Below, one piece after another: positions 1 through 13,400 of a stretch of DNA of 64,000 nucleotides. Numbering within the stretch: position 1 is the first letter of the stretch; each line of letters starts with the position of its first letter. This stretch comes from Brienomyrus brachyistius (taxonomy: Eukaryota > Chordata > Actinopteri > Osteoglossiformes > Mormyridae): NCBI RefSeq assembly GCF_023856365.1, contig NC_064548.1, forward strand, positions 15,359,642 to 15,423,641, given 5' to 3'. The notes below the pieces were generated by a model. The model did not search any database and was not told the origin of the DNA. It saw only the letters and a list, made by a program, of their open reading frames with translations. The position numbers and the translations under genes are program-made.

Positions 1-444
1 AGAGAGAGTGTGTGGTTATGGTGAGTGATGCCTGCTAAGACAGCACTTTCTTTAAAAAGGGAGCGGGCTGTTCTGAGATCAGGGGCTCAGTCCTGAGTGT
101 CGAGTGGCTGTCAATCATTCGGCTCCTCGCGCAGCGTATCGAGATCCTGAAGGATAGCATCTTCGGTTGACATAGATATCTTCAGTGTGCTGGACCACCT
201 GAGGGAAGGCAGAGAGGGAAGTCACCTTCTACATCAAGTCATCCACTTGCTGTCTACCTTCCACCTGCATCATTAGTCTTCCAGCCTCCTCCCTGTATGC
301 ATTTACTGGCCCCACTGAGAGCTTCACTCATGTATACACTAATTTATACCATATTAAAATTAATGAGTTTATTGCCCTTGTAGTGGAGACATGATACCGG
401 CTATTGCCTACTAATTAAGTTACTAACACGTCAACCTCTTCCTA

Positions 445-735
445 TAAATCCATCTTTTAACCGCTTGATCCTGATCAGGGTCACTGGAGGGCCTGGATCC
501 CATCCCATGTTGCTCAGGACACAAGACAGCGGTGCACCAGCAATGGGATTCCAGTACATCACAGGGCACACATATACTTGTAATTTACAGGCAGTTTAGA
601 GATGCTAATTAACCTAACTGCATGCCTTCGGAGTGCAGTAGGAAAGTGTCCAGGAGAAACTTGCATAACACAAGGAGAATTTTTACAGTCGAGGCGAGAT
701 TTGAATGCTCAGTCCTGCAGATGAAGTATCCACTG
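445..735 (-). repeat. Diverged SINE-like copy
   Basis: The order of blocks (aaccgcttgatcctg, catcacagggcacac, gcagtttagagatgctaatt, aacttgcat) is that of the SINE at 57544-57903, but heavily diverged and read on the minus strand. Confidence 0.6.
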
Positions 736-802
736 AGCCAACATATTACATATTGATAGTTAAGAAAACAAACAAAAAACATCTATTCAGGAACAAACAA
801 AC

Positions 803-890
<88 letters not shown>
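803..890. repeat. (GATA)n microsatellite
   Basis: An essentially perfect tetranucleotide tract of about 22 units, likely length-polymorphic. Confidence 0.98.
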
Positions 891-3800
891 CGATCTGTGA
901 AATGTCTTGGGTAGAAAGTAGTTACCTGAAAAATTTACACTCTCACCAGTGAATTCCTCATTATGTATTATTATACTAGGCTAAAGCAGAAGATAAAGGG
1001 ACTTTAGCACTGTTGATCCTAATTAGAAACACAACATTTAATTTATCATTGGATTGCTACCCTGAGAGATGGTCTTACTTAAATCGTGTTTTGTCTGAAG
1101 AGTACTCCGGCTGTTTTTATTCATAATCCGATTTCACATAAGACAGGAACCGTAACAATAATCAAGCCATGTGTACATAAAACGGCGTCAGTCAGACATG
1201 TGAACCACAGTTATACTCTCTTGGGCACAATGGGTCCTTTAAACAGGACTGTTCATCAGTCAAAACTAATCAATTCATAGATATTTGATGTGTGTCTAAC
1301 ACCATAGTAGTCAAAGCTGCAGAAAACTACTGGCGCAAGATTAATTTTATTCATACATATGAAAAGCATATAAAGCTCATCCAAGTCAGAGTCACAAAGC
1401 TGCATGGAAAAATGTCCTTTGAAGTATGCTTCTAACAATTTCAAGAAGGAAGGAATTCAGTGTGAAAAAACGATCTTTGGCTAACATTTACGAGCCATAT
1501 CAATAAAAAAAAAAGTATAACTATTTCTTTTCTGCTAGCTGACGTACTTCTGCATGATATATATCCTTTGGCAGCGGCAGTTGTTATACATTATGATTTT
1601 GATTTTAATACCACACTAAAGTTTAATACAATATATCTCAAAGAGTTATGAGGGTCACGCATGCCTTCTTAAGACTGCACATGGTAACAGAGATATCGAT
1701 ATCACTGAAGAAGTGGTTCCGAACAAGACTGTGGACCTATGGTCTTCCACCTGTTGAAAAAGGTTTGCCTAAAAAAATATATTTATTTTAAGACAAATTA
1801 AGTGATATAAACCGCTCTTTTAAGAGGAAAGGGCGAAACATGACAAAACATCTTATTTGGCCCTCATTTGCATCCCAAGGGAAATAAAAATTAGAAACTG
1901 TAAAACAGTTGAAATATGAATTCTCATATATATTTTGAGATGTATACTGGAAGATATATGCAGTGTCCAGAATATGTCTTTTACGAATGGAACCTTTAAA
2001 AGTCATGCATAATGCATCAGCGTAATTGTCAATGCATCAGCGTAAAATGAAAATCCGTTGAAAAATGTGCTGTTATGGACCACAGCCACCCTACCAATGA
2101 ACGAATGAACAAATAAACAGATAGAAAAAAACACATGAAAAGATAGATAACAGGAACACAGCACGCCACCTGTACCACTCCTAAACTCTTATCGAGGGTC
2201 AGCTTTTCCTCACTGGTCGTGTTGAGGGATAACCTCCCAACTTGCACCAGTAACTAGGACACTGCTAGTATAATATCGCACTGCTGAGGTTAGGAACTAA
2301 CACCCAAAACAAATTACTTACTAGAACAAATTTGTATGCATATCCCGAGCTTTAAAATCATACAATTTTTAGGTTTTATGTTTTTAAATGTCTTTGACTA
2401 CATATTATAAATCGTCAGGAGGAAGTCAAATGTAATACTGGAAGTACATTCATAAATATTATGACCCTGTAATTTTCTTGTAAATTTCTTATATTTTGTA
2501 AAAAGATCTATCAACTACGTGTTCTAGACGTGGCAACTGATTTAAAACCAACTATATAAAACATTAATGAGAAGACGACACGATAGAAATCCTTAACTTA
2601 TTTATTTAATGTGAAAGTAATTGGTTCCTCGTACATTAATGAGGACAGAGAGCTCCTCAAACTAATTATTACTGCTTCTCATTTGAGTAAAGGGTCAAAT
2701 GAAGAGTAAAGTAAGGACATATTTCCGGGTGTGAAATAGTCTAGAAATGCATTGCAATTAGGAGGATACAAACATGATCTTATACAGTAGATGCAAACTT
2801 AAGAGGATGGCAACCTTCCATTTGAAATGCCACCTAGTTTCTTCTACCTAGAAGATAAACATTGTACTTATTCTCACAAGCCTCAGTAAGAAGACAACAT
2901 GATTACCTTAGGTGAGGAAGTCAGGGTTCAAATCTTGTCTTGATCCCTTTAAACATCACAATCAAGTAAAATTTACAATGAAACAGGTATAAGAAATTCC
3001 TTGGAAACCAAGTCGTTATCAATGTGAGTATGATTCTTACAGAATCAGTAGTGGCACTCCTGATGAAAGGTATGTATGTTTTATATCTATATTTCATATG
3101 CATATTTGGTGGTTTTCCTCAAAAAATAAAAGGATTATGTTTTGTTTTTCAACATGTTTTTCATGAGCAGGAAAAACTAGACTATTTTCATGATTCTGCA
3201 ACCATGCATCTTTACTAAAAAAACTGAAAAACACCCTATCAGGATTCAAAGAAAACATCTACGCTATTATAACAAGAAGATATTCACACATTATACACTT
3301 TGGACTGTGAAAGGAAACTGGACTACTTGGATGAAGCCTGAGATGGGGAGAACATGCAAACTTCAAACACACGGAACAAGGACAAGATGACTGGACTTAT
3401 TTGCTAATTCAGAAGGTTTTTATAGGAACCTACTGACCCCCACTGGACTCCATAATGTGCTGACATTATCAGAGAGGAACCATAGGAAACTGTCTAAAAG
3501 TTCAGGGATGTAAACAAAAGAAACAATGGGTGTCACCATTGCATGTCTTTCCGGCTACATTTCATCCTGCTTGTATCCCTTTATCAATGGTTCTTGGAAC
3601 TAGGTGGTTCTTGGAACTAAAACTCAACTGAGTTCTATGACAGAGAAATTTAGATTAAAAAAATCAACCAGGTGACAAGCCATAGGACTACATCAAGAAA
3701 AACAATGTTTTTTTTGTTTTTTTTTACATCTGCTAGCAGAGTGATTCAAGCATTTGTTGACAAGCTTATGGTTTTGTGTGCACTTTTCATGAACTGGAAA

Positions 3801-4398
3801 TAATGCACTAAGGACGAACAAAGACTAGCGCTAATTATAGCTATTAATTAAAGAATGAGAGAGTACGACTGTGCCCTGCTCATCCACTCAGCGTAATCAG
3901 GTTATCCCCACTTTCTCAAATCCATTACTTTAGTGTCCAGAGCATGAACTCCTTAGCTGTTACCCAGGATATTTGACCTCATTGCTGGCTACTTAAGTCT
4001 GAACAGGGTGACATACGTTACAACATATACTGTTATTTACAAAATAAATTTATACATGCATATTTGTACAAGCACATAGTCTCTTCCAAAAACCACATAT
4101 GCCATAAAAAAAATCTAAATTGAAACATTGCATGCAACTTACAAATTACATTTTGTGATCTGATATAAGAAATCGTTGCCATTTTAAAGCAGTTTCTTAA
4201 TGTGAAAACACTGGCAACTTATGAATAAAATTCAACTAAATTAAACCTGTGGTAACATATATCTACTTCATTCTTCCATCTGCTAATCCAGTACAGAGTC
4301 TTAGGATATTCTACTTTCAACTAATGTTTAAATAGCTACAGTATAGGCTCTCATGACCTTCCGTAATCCCCAAAATACAAAAATATTAATACAATAAG

Positions 4399-4490
4399 TA
4401 AATCCATCCTGGGTTGTTCCCTGCCTCGTGCCCATTGCTTCCGGGATAGGCTCTGGACCCCCCGCGACCCCGTAGGATAAGCCTTTATTT
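4399..4490 (+). repeat. SINE 3'-part fragment
   Basis: It shares the gggttgttccctgcctcgtg and attgcttccgggatagg blocks of the family seen complete at 57544-57903, in the opposite orientation. The 5' tRNA-like part is absent. Confidence 0.7.
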
Positions 4491-5299
4491 AGATACATAA
4501 ATAAATACAGACAAATACAAAAGGTTAAAATCACAGCAACCGGAGGATATGACGCCTGTCAACCCCATCTCAAACAGTATTCGCATTTTCACGCCATAAG
4601 CCACTATAGAAAGTAAAAAAAAACACAGACAGACACAAAAACAGAGAGTAGCCAGCAAATGTAAATGAATAGTGTTTGTTAAATGGCACTGGAACTGGGA
4701 GTGAAGCTGGGTACCATGGTCACAGGAGATGAAATTAGAGCTGTTCCACCACTCATACCAGCCGTGGGTTTGGCACCAGAAGAGCCCATGCACATGTAGA
4801 AATGGACATAATACCTACTTTCAAATGTTGTGTCTTTGATGTAAAGGAACAATCTTGCTTCCAGTGCTCCTGGGGACAGTGCTTAGGTCAATGGCCCCAT
4901 AAGCTCAAATCGGTGCCATATCAAGCAAAAACTGACTTTCGTAGCCTGGAGACTGAAACTTTTCTGGAAGGGAGTCTTGTTTTTTATTTTAAAAGGCCAG
5001 TCTGGGTTAGTGCAGTCAAAGTATATCAAGGGTCTTGAAGGTTTATAGAGAGATACTCTGCAATGTGCTCAGTTACGTAAAACCTCATTTAAAAAAAATC
5101 TGTCATTATCCTTGCAAGGCAAATACTGAAAATGATTATTGTAAATAACTGTGAACAATCGTTAATTATTGTAAATTTTATAATTTCAGGAATGCAATTG
5201 TAATTGATTGGTTTGGATCATCAGTAAGGACACTTAAAAAATATTGTTATCATCTTTATCAAGCAGGATGAAACACTGACTGTATGCTCATGTAGGCTC

Positions 5300-5304
<5 letters not shown>

Positions 5305-5374
<70 letters not shown>
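5305..5374. repeat. Compound (GA)n(CA)n microsatellite
   Basis: About 16 GA units run directly into about 19 CA units and then a short (AT) tail. Confidence 0.98.
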
Positions 5375-5380
<6 letters not shown>

Positions 5381-8300
5381 GCATACCTTCCAGTTCGGCA
5401 CGGATTTGTACCGGACGAATGCAGCAGATGAAGCCAAACAAGTACATTCTAATATAATACAATATTTGTGTTGTGCAGTTCTAATGTGAAGCTGAAAGCT
5501 GCTAAGGTGAATACAGCACAGTTAAGTTTCTAAATGTGCACCTTAATGGATATTCATTTTTATTTACTTGAGAGAATATTTATTTTGATTTACTTTTAAG
5601 TAAATTTTAGTTTTTTATTAGTAGGTTGCAGCAGTATCGACCGACTTTTTACTTAAGACAGTCATACTTTTATCAGTAAACCTCTGTTTAATAAAGAAAA
5701 AAAGTTTTCTTTACCCCCCGTTGTACTGAAAACGTACCGAACCGTGACTTCAGAACCGAAACACGCACTGAACCGTGATTTTTATCTTTACTTCTTACAT
5801 ATACATATAATTCAAATTCACCTGCACCAACTGCTCCTCTATACATATGGAAAATTTATTCTTATAACAAATATTGCTGACAAATCATATTTGGGAGCAA
5901 GTATAGATTGTATAGTTACGGCAAAAATACCTTGTTGTCTTGTTTATCATATGCAGCAGTTCAGTTAAATCCATGATGCCTGCAGAATACTGAATCACAG
6001 TCCTCACGGGTTTGAATGGTTCCTGATACACCTCCACAAGAATGATTCGTAAAACTTTCCATAATTAGTGTATTTTGTTGAGTTTGCATGGTTCTATATA
6101 ATGTTTTTCTGTTTTGTCTTCGGCTTGATGTGCCTTGATTGCCTTAACTGATAGCCCTGTGAGACATCTGGTGAAAGAGTGGCTGATGGGAAGGTGGAGG
6201 AATATGTAGCCAGTGGAGGATCTGTGAGCTACGTTTGGTGTTTACCAGCACATTCCAAAACTCCCCTTGTGGAAGCCACGAAAACCTGTGACCATTTCTC
6301 AGCAAGCTCTCAGATTTTCACCTCACATTTTGTCCTCATGTACTTGCTAAAAACAAGCGGTACTGACAGATTAGACAGGGGACCTAAGACAGCAGCATGA
6401 CTGATCTATTTCTCAGTCTTATCTCCTTAAATGGATGGACTCCACTGGCCTCCGGGCCAGGCTCTCGTACCTGGGGGGCTTTCCAGTCCTCCGTGGTTAG
6501 CTGGCAGCACTAGTTGCTCCAGGCTCCTGGACTTTCTTCACACTGGTATTTGTCTGCAGATGCCCGGAGGTGGGATAGCGTTTGTTGCCGTGTGGCGTAC
6601 CTGAACATGGAGGTGAGTGTGCATGTCGGGGGCGGGCCCGGTTGTGGGAATTCACGTTGGCTAGTAGTGTGTGGCCACCTCCCCCAGATAAAACCGGCTT
6701 CCAGTGATTCTGTTTTCACCCCGGCGCCCATTGAACATTTGTCCAAATTAGATGTCATTTTCAGAGGCTAGCATTTTGGAGGACAGCATGCAGTAAAATC
6801 CACGCGGGCGTTTGGAGGAGAAACGCGCCATCTGGGCATGGAAATGACTGTCTGTCCTGGAACAATCAGGGCCTGGGGGTGAGCTGCTTTCAAACAGTGG
6901 GAAATTTGCAGAAACTATTGTTGGGAAGTGCCTGGTTTCAGAATTACGCTTGTTATTCGTGTTACTAGCTGCAGTCTTATTAGAACTAACATGTTTCGTA
7001 GGTTTCAGCTTCTAGCAAGAGTATTACTATTTAAATTTTAGCTTTTATATTGCATAAAGCGATGTTTTGATACACATTCCATTTATAAAGAAAAGGCACA
7101 TTCGGGGCAATTTAGTTAAACACATTAAAAGTAATGTTAACAATTACTGACAATATAATTAAGAGTTGGTTTAGTTTAAAAAGAACAATCATATCCTCAG
7201 AATACATTATTATATATTTATGTGACAGTTACACCATACCACTATATAATTTTTGGAAGAAAAATGGTCTAACTCAAATTTATTATGAATTGACCTAAAA
7301 ACATTTATTCATGAGCCCCTTACTTTTTTCGAAAGCATAATAATTCTGGACATATTATCATAATTTACTCCCAACCTGTCATGTTTATACCTGCAGCCTT
7401 GAGCCTGTGTCCTTAAATTGCTAAATTGCTAAATTTCCACCTCTGTCAAAGGCTCCCCAAATGCACTGCTGAGGCAGCAATAATTACCCTTTCACCACAT
7501 CTCACAAAAAAAAAGAGAAATGCATTACTCCTTTCTGGACTTGAAAGTTTGGCCCTGTCTGGTGCACTCTGCTTCGCTGACATTAATGATACTGGGCTGT
7601 GTACAGCAAAACTCTTATTGGACCACAAAACAGAACCTCTATGTGCAAGAAACCCTAATTTACAAATTTCCACAGAAAAGAGGGAACTGTTGCTTGAAAA
7701 GCATTACAGAGGCGGAAAAAGCATTACATTTATTAAGGCCAATGAGACTACAGCAGGTCACTGAAATAGTGAGGACAGAATTCATGTAAAGATTATCCAG
7801 ACTTGGCCGGTTTACCGTACCTCGACAGACACCCTCCAGTCCCGCCTCAGAGAGCAGCTCCCTCGCCGAAGGGAGAGAAGCTGAAATGATCCCTCTGAAA
7901 GCAAATAAGCCAGAAGGATGAAGTTAGTCTTTTGACTGGAGTGAGACAGTCAGAGATACCTGGTGCAAAGCCACCGTCATCTGGCAAGAAGCAAGTTACA
8001 GATGACATATATGAATCCAATTTAAGAAGCTCAGTTTAAAAACCATTAAGTCTATCAAATCTATCCTGTGCATGTCGTGAGTTACAGATTATTTGTAATG
8101 TTTTTAAATCACAGCTACTCTGTCTATAAGTAAATGCACTGAGGAAACCTGCACGTCTGTAATTTTGAGGTAGAGGAGTGTAACAGAATGGGTACTGAGA
8201 TTTTCTTTCTGCACTGTCAGAGTGTATACGACCGATTTTTGTGTTTTGCCCGATAAACTGGGAAAGCGAGGCTGTAGTGGGGAAGGAAAGCGCAGATTGA

Positions 8301-9498
8301 GTAGACATATTTCTGCATTCAGCTACACTATATGGTTTGAGAGAAATCCAATTGAAAATTAAGCATGGCCGGTGTGTGCTTGTTATATGATATAGGGTCC
8401 ATCATCTCTGTCTGGATGTGTCTGCATCCTTCTGTGCACTCGTAAATGCAAAAAACGTCCGGCAATGAATAATAATAATAAAATGTTCCTGTTTCCCTTT
8501 TTTGCAGTGGGGAGGTGGGCCTGAAATACAGTAACTAAGCCTGCTAGGGACTGCCGTGTGGAGCCATACCTGAGTTGGGCAGTGTTGGGTTACAGCGTAG
8601 CTCTGTGCTTAGATTCCCATGGTAGACTTTTCTGTCCCGGTGAATATTTCATGGCGCAATTAAATAATTAAAGCTTTGTTTAAAGCCCAGGCGGTATGTG
8701 TGCCGAAGGTAACTGTGTCTTATCAGCTGAGACAGATCGTTTGTCCATGTTCTTGCAACTCTATTGCTGGATCACTTCCTGAACTCATACAGTCATGAGC
8801 CCTTACCTTGTCTCATATAGCACAGAGTGGAGAGAGGGAAAACCCTAACCTGTAAGTGTATATCTTCGGCTCTGAGTGTCTACTGTGGATCATTATTATG
8901 GATCAATATCACCGAGGCTAAGATATCTCGGGTCCAAGAGTGAAACTTGAAAATAAAAATACATTTTAAAGAAAAATACAAGGTAGTAACAATATGAGGT
9001 GCTCATGGTCACAAAAGGGGTATTTTTTTACAGGTCTTACAATGATCAAATAACAAAAATATGTAATGCGATGAAGAAGAGCACAGAAATGGTGCTAATT
9101 AAATGAATGCTACTGTTCAGGATATATCAGGGGGAGCTGGAGCTAAGCAGACTCCGGTTTCACAGTGTAGATCACTGCAAGGCATTTCTGTGAGTGACAG
9201 GTGTAATTTAGCAAATTATTTTTTGTGGATATTGAGACAGCTTACCTGGGACAAAGGGTCATTCAGTGTGGCTCATTCTGACACAATACACATGTTTTTG
9301 AATTTAAAAAAAAAAGGGAATTCATATCCGTATAAGATTCTTTACATGTGAAACTCCATCGTGTTAGTATCTGACAGAGACTAGTTGTAAATTAATATCA
9401 GCGTCAACAAGTTCCCCATTCATTACAAGACTTATGTGTTTTAAGGTATCATGAGGTCATTGGATTACAAATGAAAGTTAAATTCAAATGCATTTTAC

Positions 9499-9572
9499 CT
9501 GACTCTGATGCCTGTCCAGATGTCTCTGAAGTGACATTGGGATGTTCAATTGACTCTCGTCTTCCAACGATC
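9499..9572 (-). CDS. myo16: myo16 exon: C-terminal tail, last one found
   Basis: It encodes 24 codons after two bases: [20 protein letters not shown], then HQSQ. It matches the position of the human LPEEDGYSRLSI..FQRHRD stretch (from memory). The acceptor is acaatacag and the donor is gtaaaa; it ends in phase 0. The final exon expected to encode 'LQELLDWRRK' and the stop was not found between 9498 and 1. Confidence 0.85.
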
Positions 9573-10425
9573 CTGTATTGTAACAACGCAAACAGGAAAG
9601 CCTTACTTACTGCCAGACAGAGCAAATAACACACAGTCAAACCTGGCTACTTATTTTTATTTGGAAACAAGGCTCCTTCTACGCCAACACCTACCTATGG
9701 GCCAGAGACACCATTGTTATTTACATGTCTTCACTTTAATTATATATTTTAACCCTACAGAATTCATTTTGTCTCTCCATTTCCACTGTTTCACTTAGGA
9801 TCTATTTTGGCTTTATTTCACCTATAGCATCCATGCCTTTCCTCAGTCACCTTCCTCCATATTCACCATTCTGTCATCAACCTTCTCTCTGCCATTCTTC
9901 TTTAGTTTGAAAATATATAAAATGTCAGGAAGTCTTATATGTGGACGAAACTGAGCCACGCTTTGTGACCATGTGACTGTAGGCTACTGATTATGGAAGC
10001 CAAAGTGGAATGACAGGCCGCTGCTGATGTTTAAAACTTGTATTTAATAATTCATTTGGCCTCTTTTGGGCTTGAGGCTTATTTTTTACTTGAGTCTGAC
10101 TTGATATAAGTTAACAGCCTAGTCTCACCATTGTATAATTGGTTTCCGTTCTCGATGGAGATGGGACTACTGAAGGGGTGGTTGTTCGCATTATTGTCCT
10201 GTAGCTGCGGGGATGGAGAGGGGGGGCCAGAGTCCACCCTCCCCGCTTGGTTCATGTTAGAGTTGAATCCTGTGGAAACATGACATATAAACCCCACTCA
10301 GTCAGAATTCCAGAACACAAACTCAACGTGATGAAAACCTACGAACAAAAGGCAGTCAAGTCATTTATCATCTGAATGCAGAGTGTTAATTTTATAAAAA
10401 CAGGTTCAGCCCCCCCTCCCCCCAT

Positions 10426-10459
<34 letters not shown>

Positions 10460-13400
10460 GCACTCCATAGTGTTCTCAATTCTAAAGTCTACCACTCAAA
10501 TTACCACAGACATGCCCCCCACAATGACGGACCTAATTTTAACTCTCGTCAAATCGCCCACCTCCATAGCACTGAGATGTTCTTGCCAATGCTAGCAGAA
10601 CACTATGTCACACCTGCCAATTCATTGCTGGCGTTGCACATGGAGCATGACACCTACTTCCAGCGACATTAATAGGATCATATCCCGCCCCTTACGGTAT
10701 AAATCATGTAAAAACAATGGTAATGGTTTGCAGGGGAGTTGGAAAGTAGGCTATCCGGTTAAGCCACTGTACTGCAGCTCTGCTCACTGTTATTGTATCG
10801 TCAGCAACAGCAAAGCCGGCCCAGTCTCCTTTAGCACACAGTCCTTTTTGTTGAGTAATTGTTTTCAACAAATTAATTATTTTATCCATTTATAGTAACA
10901 TAATGGTCCCGGGCATCTTGGCGGATGTTCATCAACAGAACCAGGGGTCCATCCTGAGTAATGATTTAAATGAATCTTTAGGACATCCAAGGCTACAAGT
11001 TCTCCAGAAACACTGTCGTTAAGCCGTAAAACAGATTCACGGTAGATACGTTATACACATAAAGGTGTCATTTGGTGCTGTAACCTCATCAATCAGAATC
11101 AGTCGCATCTCGTCTTTGGAAAGGAGTTATTGATGTGTGGGGACAGCGAGGATCCCTCTTTACCCGCAGCTTAGACTATACATGATGAGAATGAACTTGC
11201 AGGGATATATTACCCATAACCACTAATTTATACACCGCTAAGCGCTCAGCGAAGCAGGAAGAATCTTTTCTTACTCTTTTTCATTCAGCATCACTCTTGC
11301 TGGCTTTATTTCCTTTGAACTTTCAAACACGATAGGAACGATGAGTACAAATACGATCCGGCCCCAACAACACCCTAGGGAGCTGGGGAGAAACGATACT
11401 GCTGTTCCAGCCTTGCTGCTAGCGGATTACCGCTCACTCTGAATTAATTCAATGTCCCCATTCTCCCATTGTTCACCGCGAAGAGTATGTCCCGTTCAGA
11501 TACTCACTTATCTTAGAGAGGATCATAAAACTTAAGAAGACAGCTATTATAAATGACAACTGAAGCATCTACCCCAAAATCAAAAATGCATACTGTTTAA
11601 CAATAACGTAACATTTAGGAAATATGTACATCGCATGGCGCAATAAAACATAACAGGGAATACTATATAAATGTTGAATTGTAATGATTACCCAAAAGTG
11701 ACCCTTTATCACCTTCTAGCCCACCTCACTTGTGCCAGACCCCTCATTAACAGAGTTACAACCCCAGAGAAACTTAATGTTCAAACCATCTACTGTGACA
11801 AAGGGCAACTACATGATGGCGTTTACGGCCAGCTGCTCTGGGATATCCTATCATCCATTCATCTTATAGCTGCTTATCCTGGTAGGGGTTGCAGCGGGTA
11901 CCCTGGCACCTATCCCAGGCAGCATAGGGCATACGGCTGGGGTAGACCTTGGACGGGATGCCAGTCCATTGTAGGGCACATATACTGAGACACCCATCTG
12001 TACTCTATGGCCGATTTAGCGACACAAATTAGCCTAACTACATAATTTTGAACTGTGAAGGGAAACCAGAGCATGACGGGTTAAACATGCAGAGTCCAGG
12101 CAGAAAGAGCAAAGCTGGAAGGGTCTCATATCAATGGAAGTTAATTAATGAAGACATAATCAGTAAGTTCATGGAAGAGATTCAGCAATGGGAGAGTTAA
12201 TTGGGTGTGGCATGCAGACGTTTAAGCAGTTAGTCCAAAACCCCAAGGATAAGGAGTGTTAAGCACGTCATGCCTCTCAAAGGCCCATGACATCAAGAAA
12301 TATCAGCACAGGCAATAAAACAGCACAATTAATAATAGTAGAGAGTTATTATGCTGATTCATTTGCTACCTTGGAGAATTTGGAGGTTTTCCTAAAGCAA
12401 AGACAAAAAATAAATTGTTTCGGTCTTATATAATTACACATGTCTTATACAAAAATGCGAACTCCATTTGTAACATTCTGCTATCACTGGGTAGTACAGT
12501 ATTAAACTATGAATCTCTCATAAATACGACCTGGTAGAATCATACCGCACAAGCACATGAAAACCGCTACAATAATGACGATGTCAATGATTGAGCATTG
12601 TTTTTTATACACTCATTTAACATCATTTAACTTTGATCTTAGATCCCAATTACAAAATATCACTGCCAAACCACCAGATTGCATTGCTTCTGAAAAAGCA
12701 AGACTGATCACAGGATTCAAGGTAGAACTCACTGACCAGTGTCACGGATCTTCCTGCTGTTAGCTGACTTCCTTAGCAAGCTGCGTGGGGTGCTGAAGAT
12801 GGCGGAGAGCTCATCCAGGGGGCTAGAGAGGGGGCGGGCATAATTCGGATTGAAGAGCAGCGGGGACGAGCAGCAGGAATGCGCGCGCCTGGAATCTGAG
12901 TGGGCTTTCTTCACAGGCGAGTAGGGGGTCTTTCCAATCCCCGGGGGGGCTTCTGCTGAACCATACCTGACCTTCTGAGACCCAGAAGAAGCATCAGACA
13001 CTGAGGCCATCGGAGTCAGTACTGGAACACTGGTCTCGGAGGGAAAAGGAGCGTAAGATGGGGTCTTGTAAGGTGGAGGAAGTTTGGCAGGAGGGAGGCA
13101 TGTAAGAGGTGGTGACAGAGGATTAACACACTTGTCCTGTATCGCTGCAATGGTGGACAACGAGTCAGCTCTCTGCCTGGTGCATTTGGGTGACAGGGGG
13201 CTGCCCCCATCTCCTTGGCTTGAGTAATTCAGGTTTGTTTCTAGCATGGGCAACATCTTTACTTCCAGCGGAGTGAGAGGGGACTCGTCTAAGGCTGACG
13301 AGTAGGGCACCTGGGGTGGAGGGAATATTAAAAGTGGTGGCCGATGAGGAAGCAAGTTAGGAAAGGGGGATGGAACATCTCTGGTTCCACTTTTGGAATT

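Larger units (their letters stand above)
1..9498. other. Intron or 3' side of myo16, no confirmed exon
   Basis: I found no exon in this 9.5-kb stretch that matches the expected last MYO16 exon. It holds a (GATA)n tract, a diverged SINE copy (about 445-735), SINE scraps near 3300-3390 and 4399-4490, a (GA)n(CA)n tract at 5305-5374, and AT-rich unique-looking sequence. Two weak exon-like pieces (111-198 minus and 6562-6610 plus) are discussed among the findings. Short ORFs here show no recognisable protein pattern. Confidence 0.6.

Noticed and set aside
12729..12736. The TGA just after ...RKIRDTGQ as the true stop of myo16
   Set aside because: The exon has a gtcagt donor at 12736 and joins in phase to a tail exon at 10269 that matches the MYO16 C-terminus.
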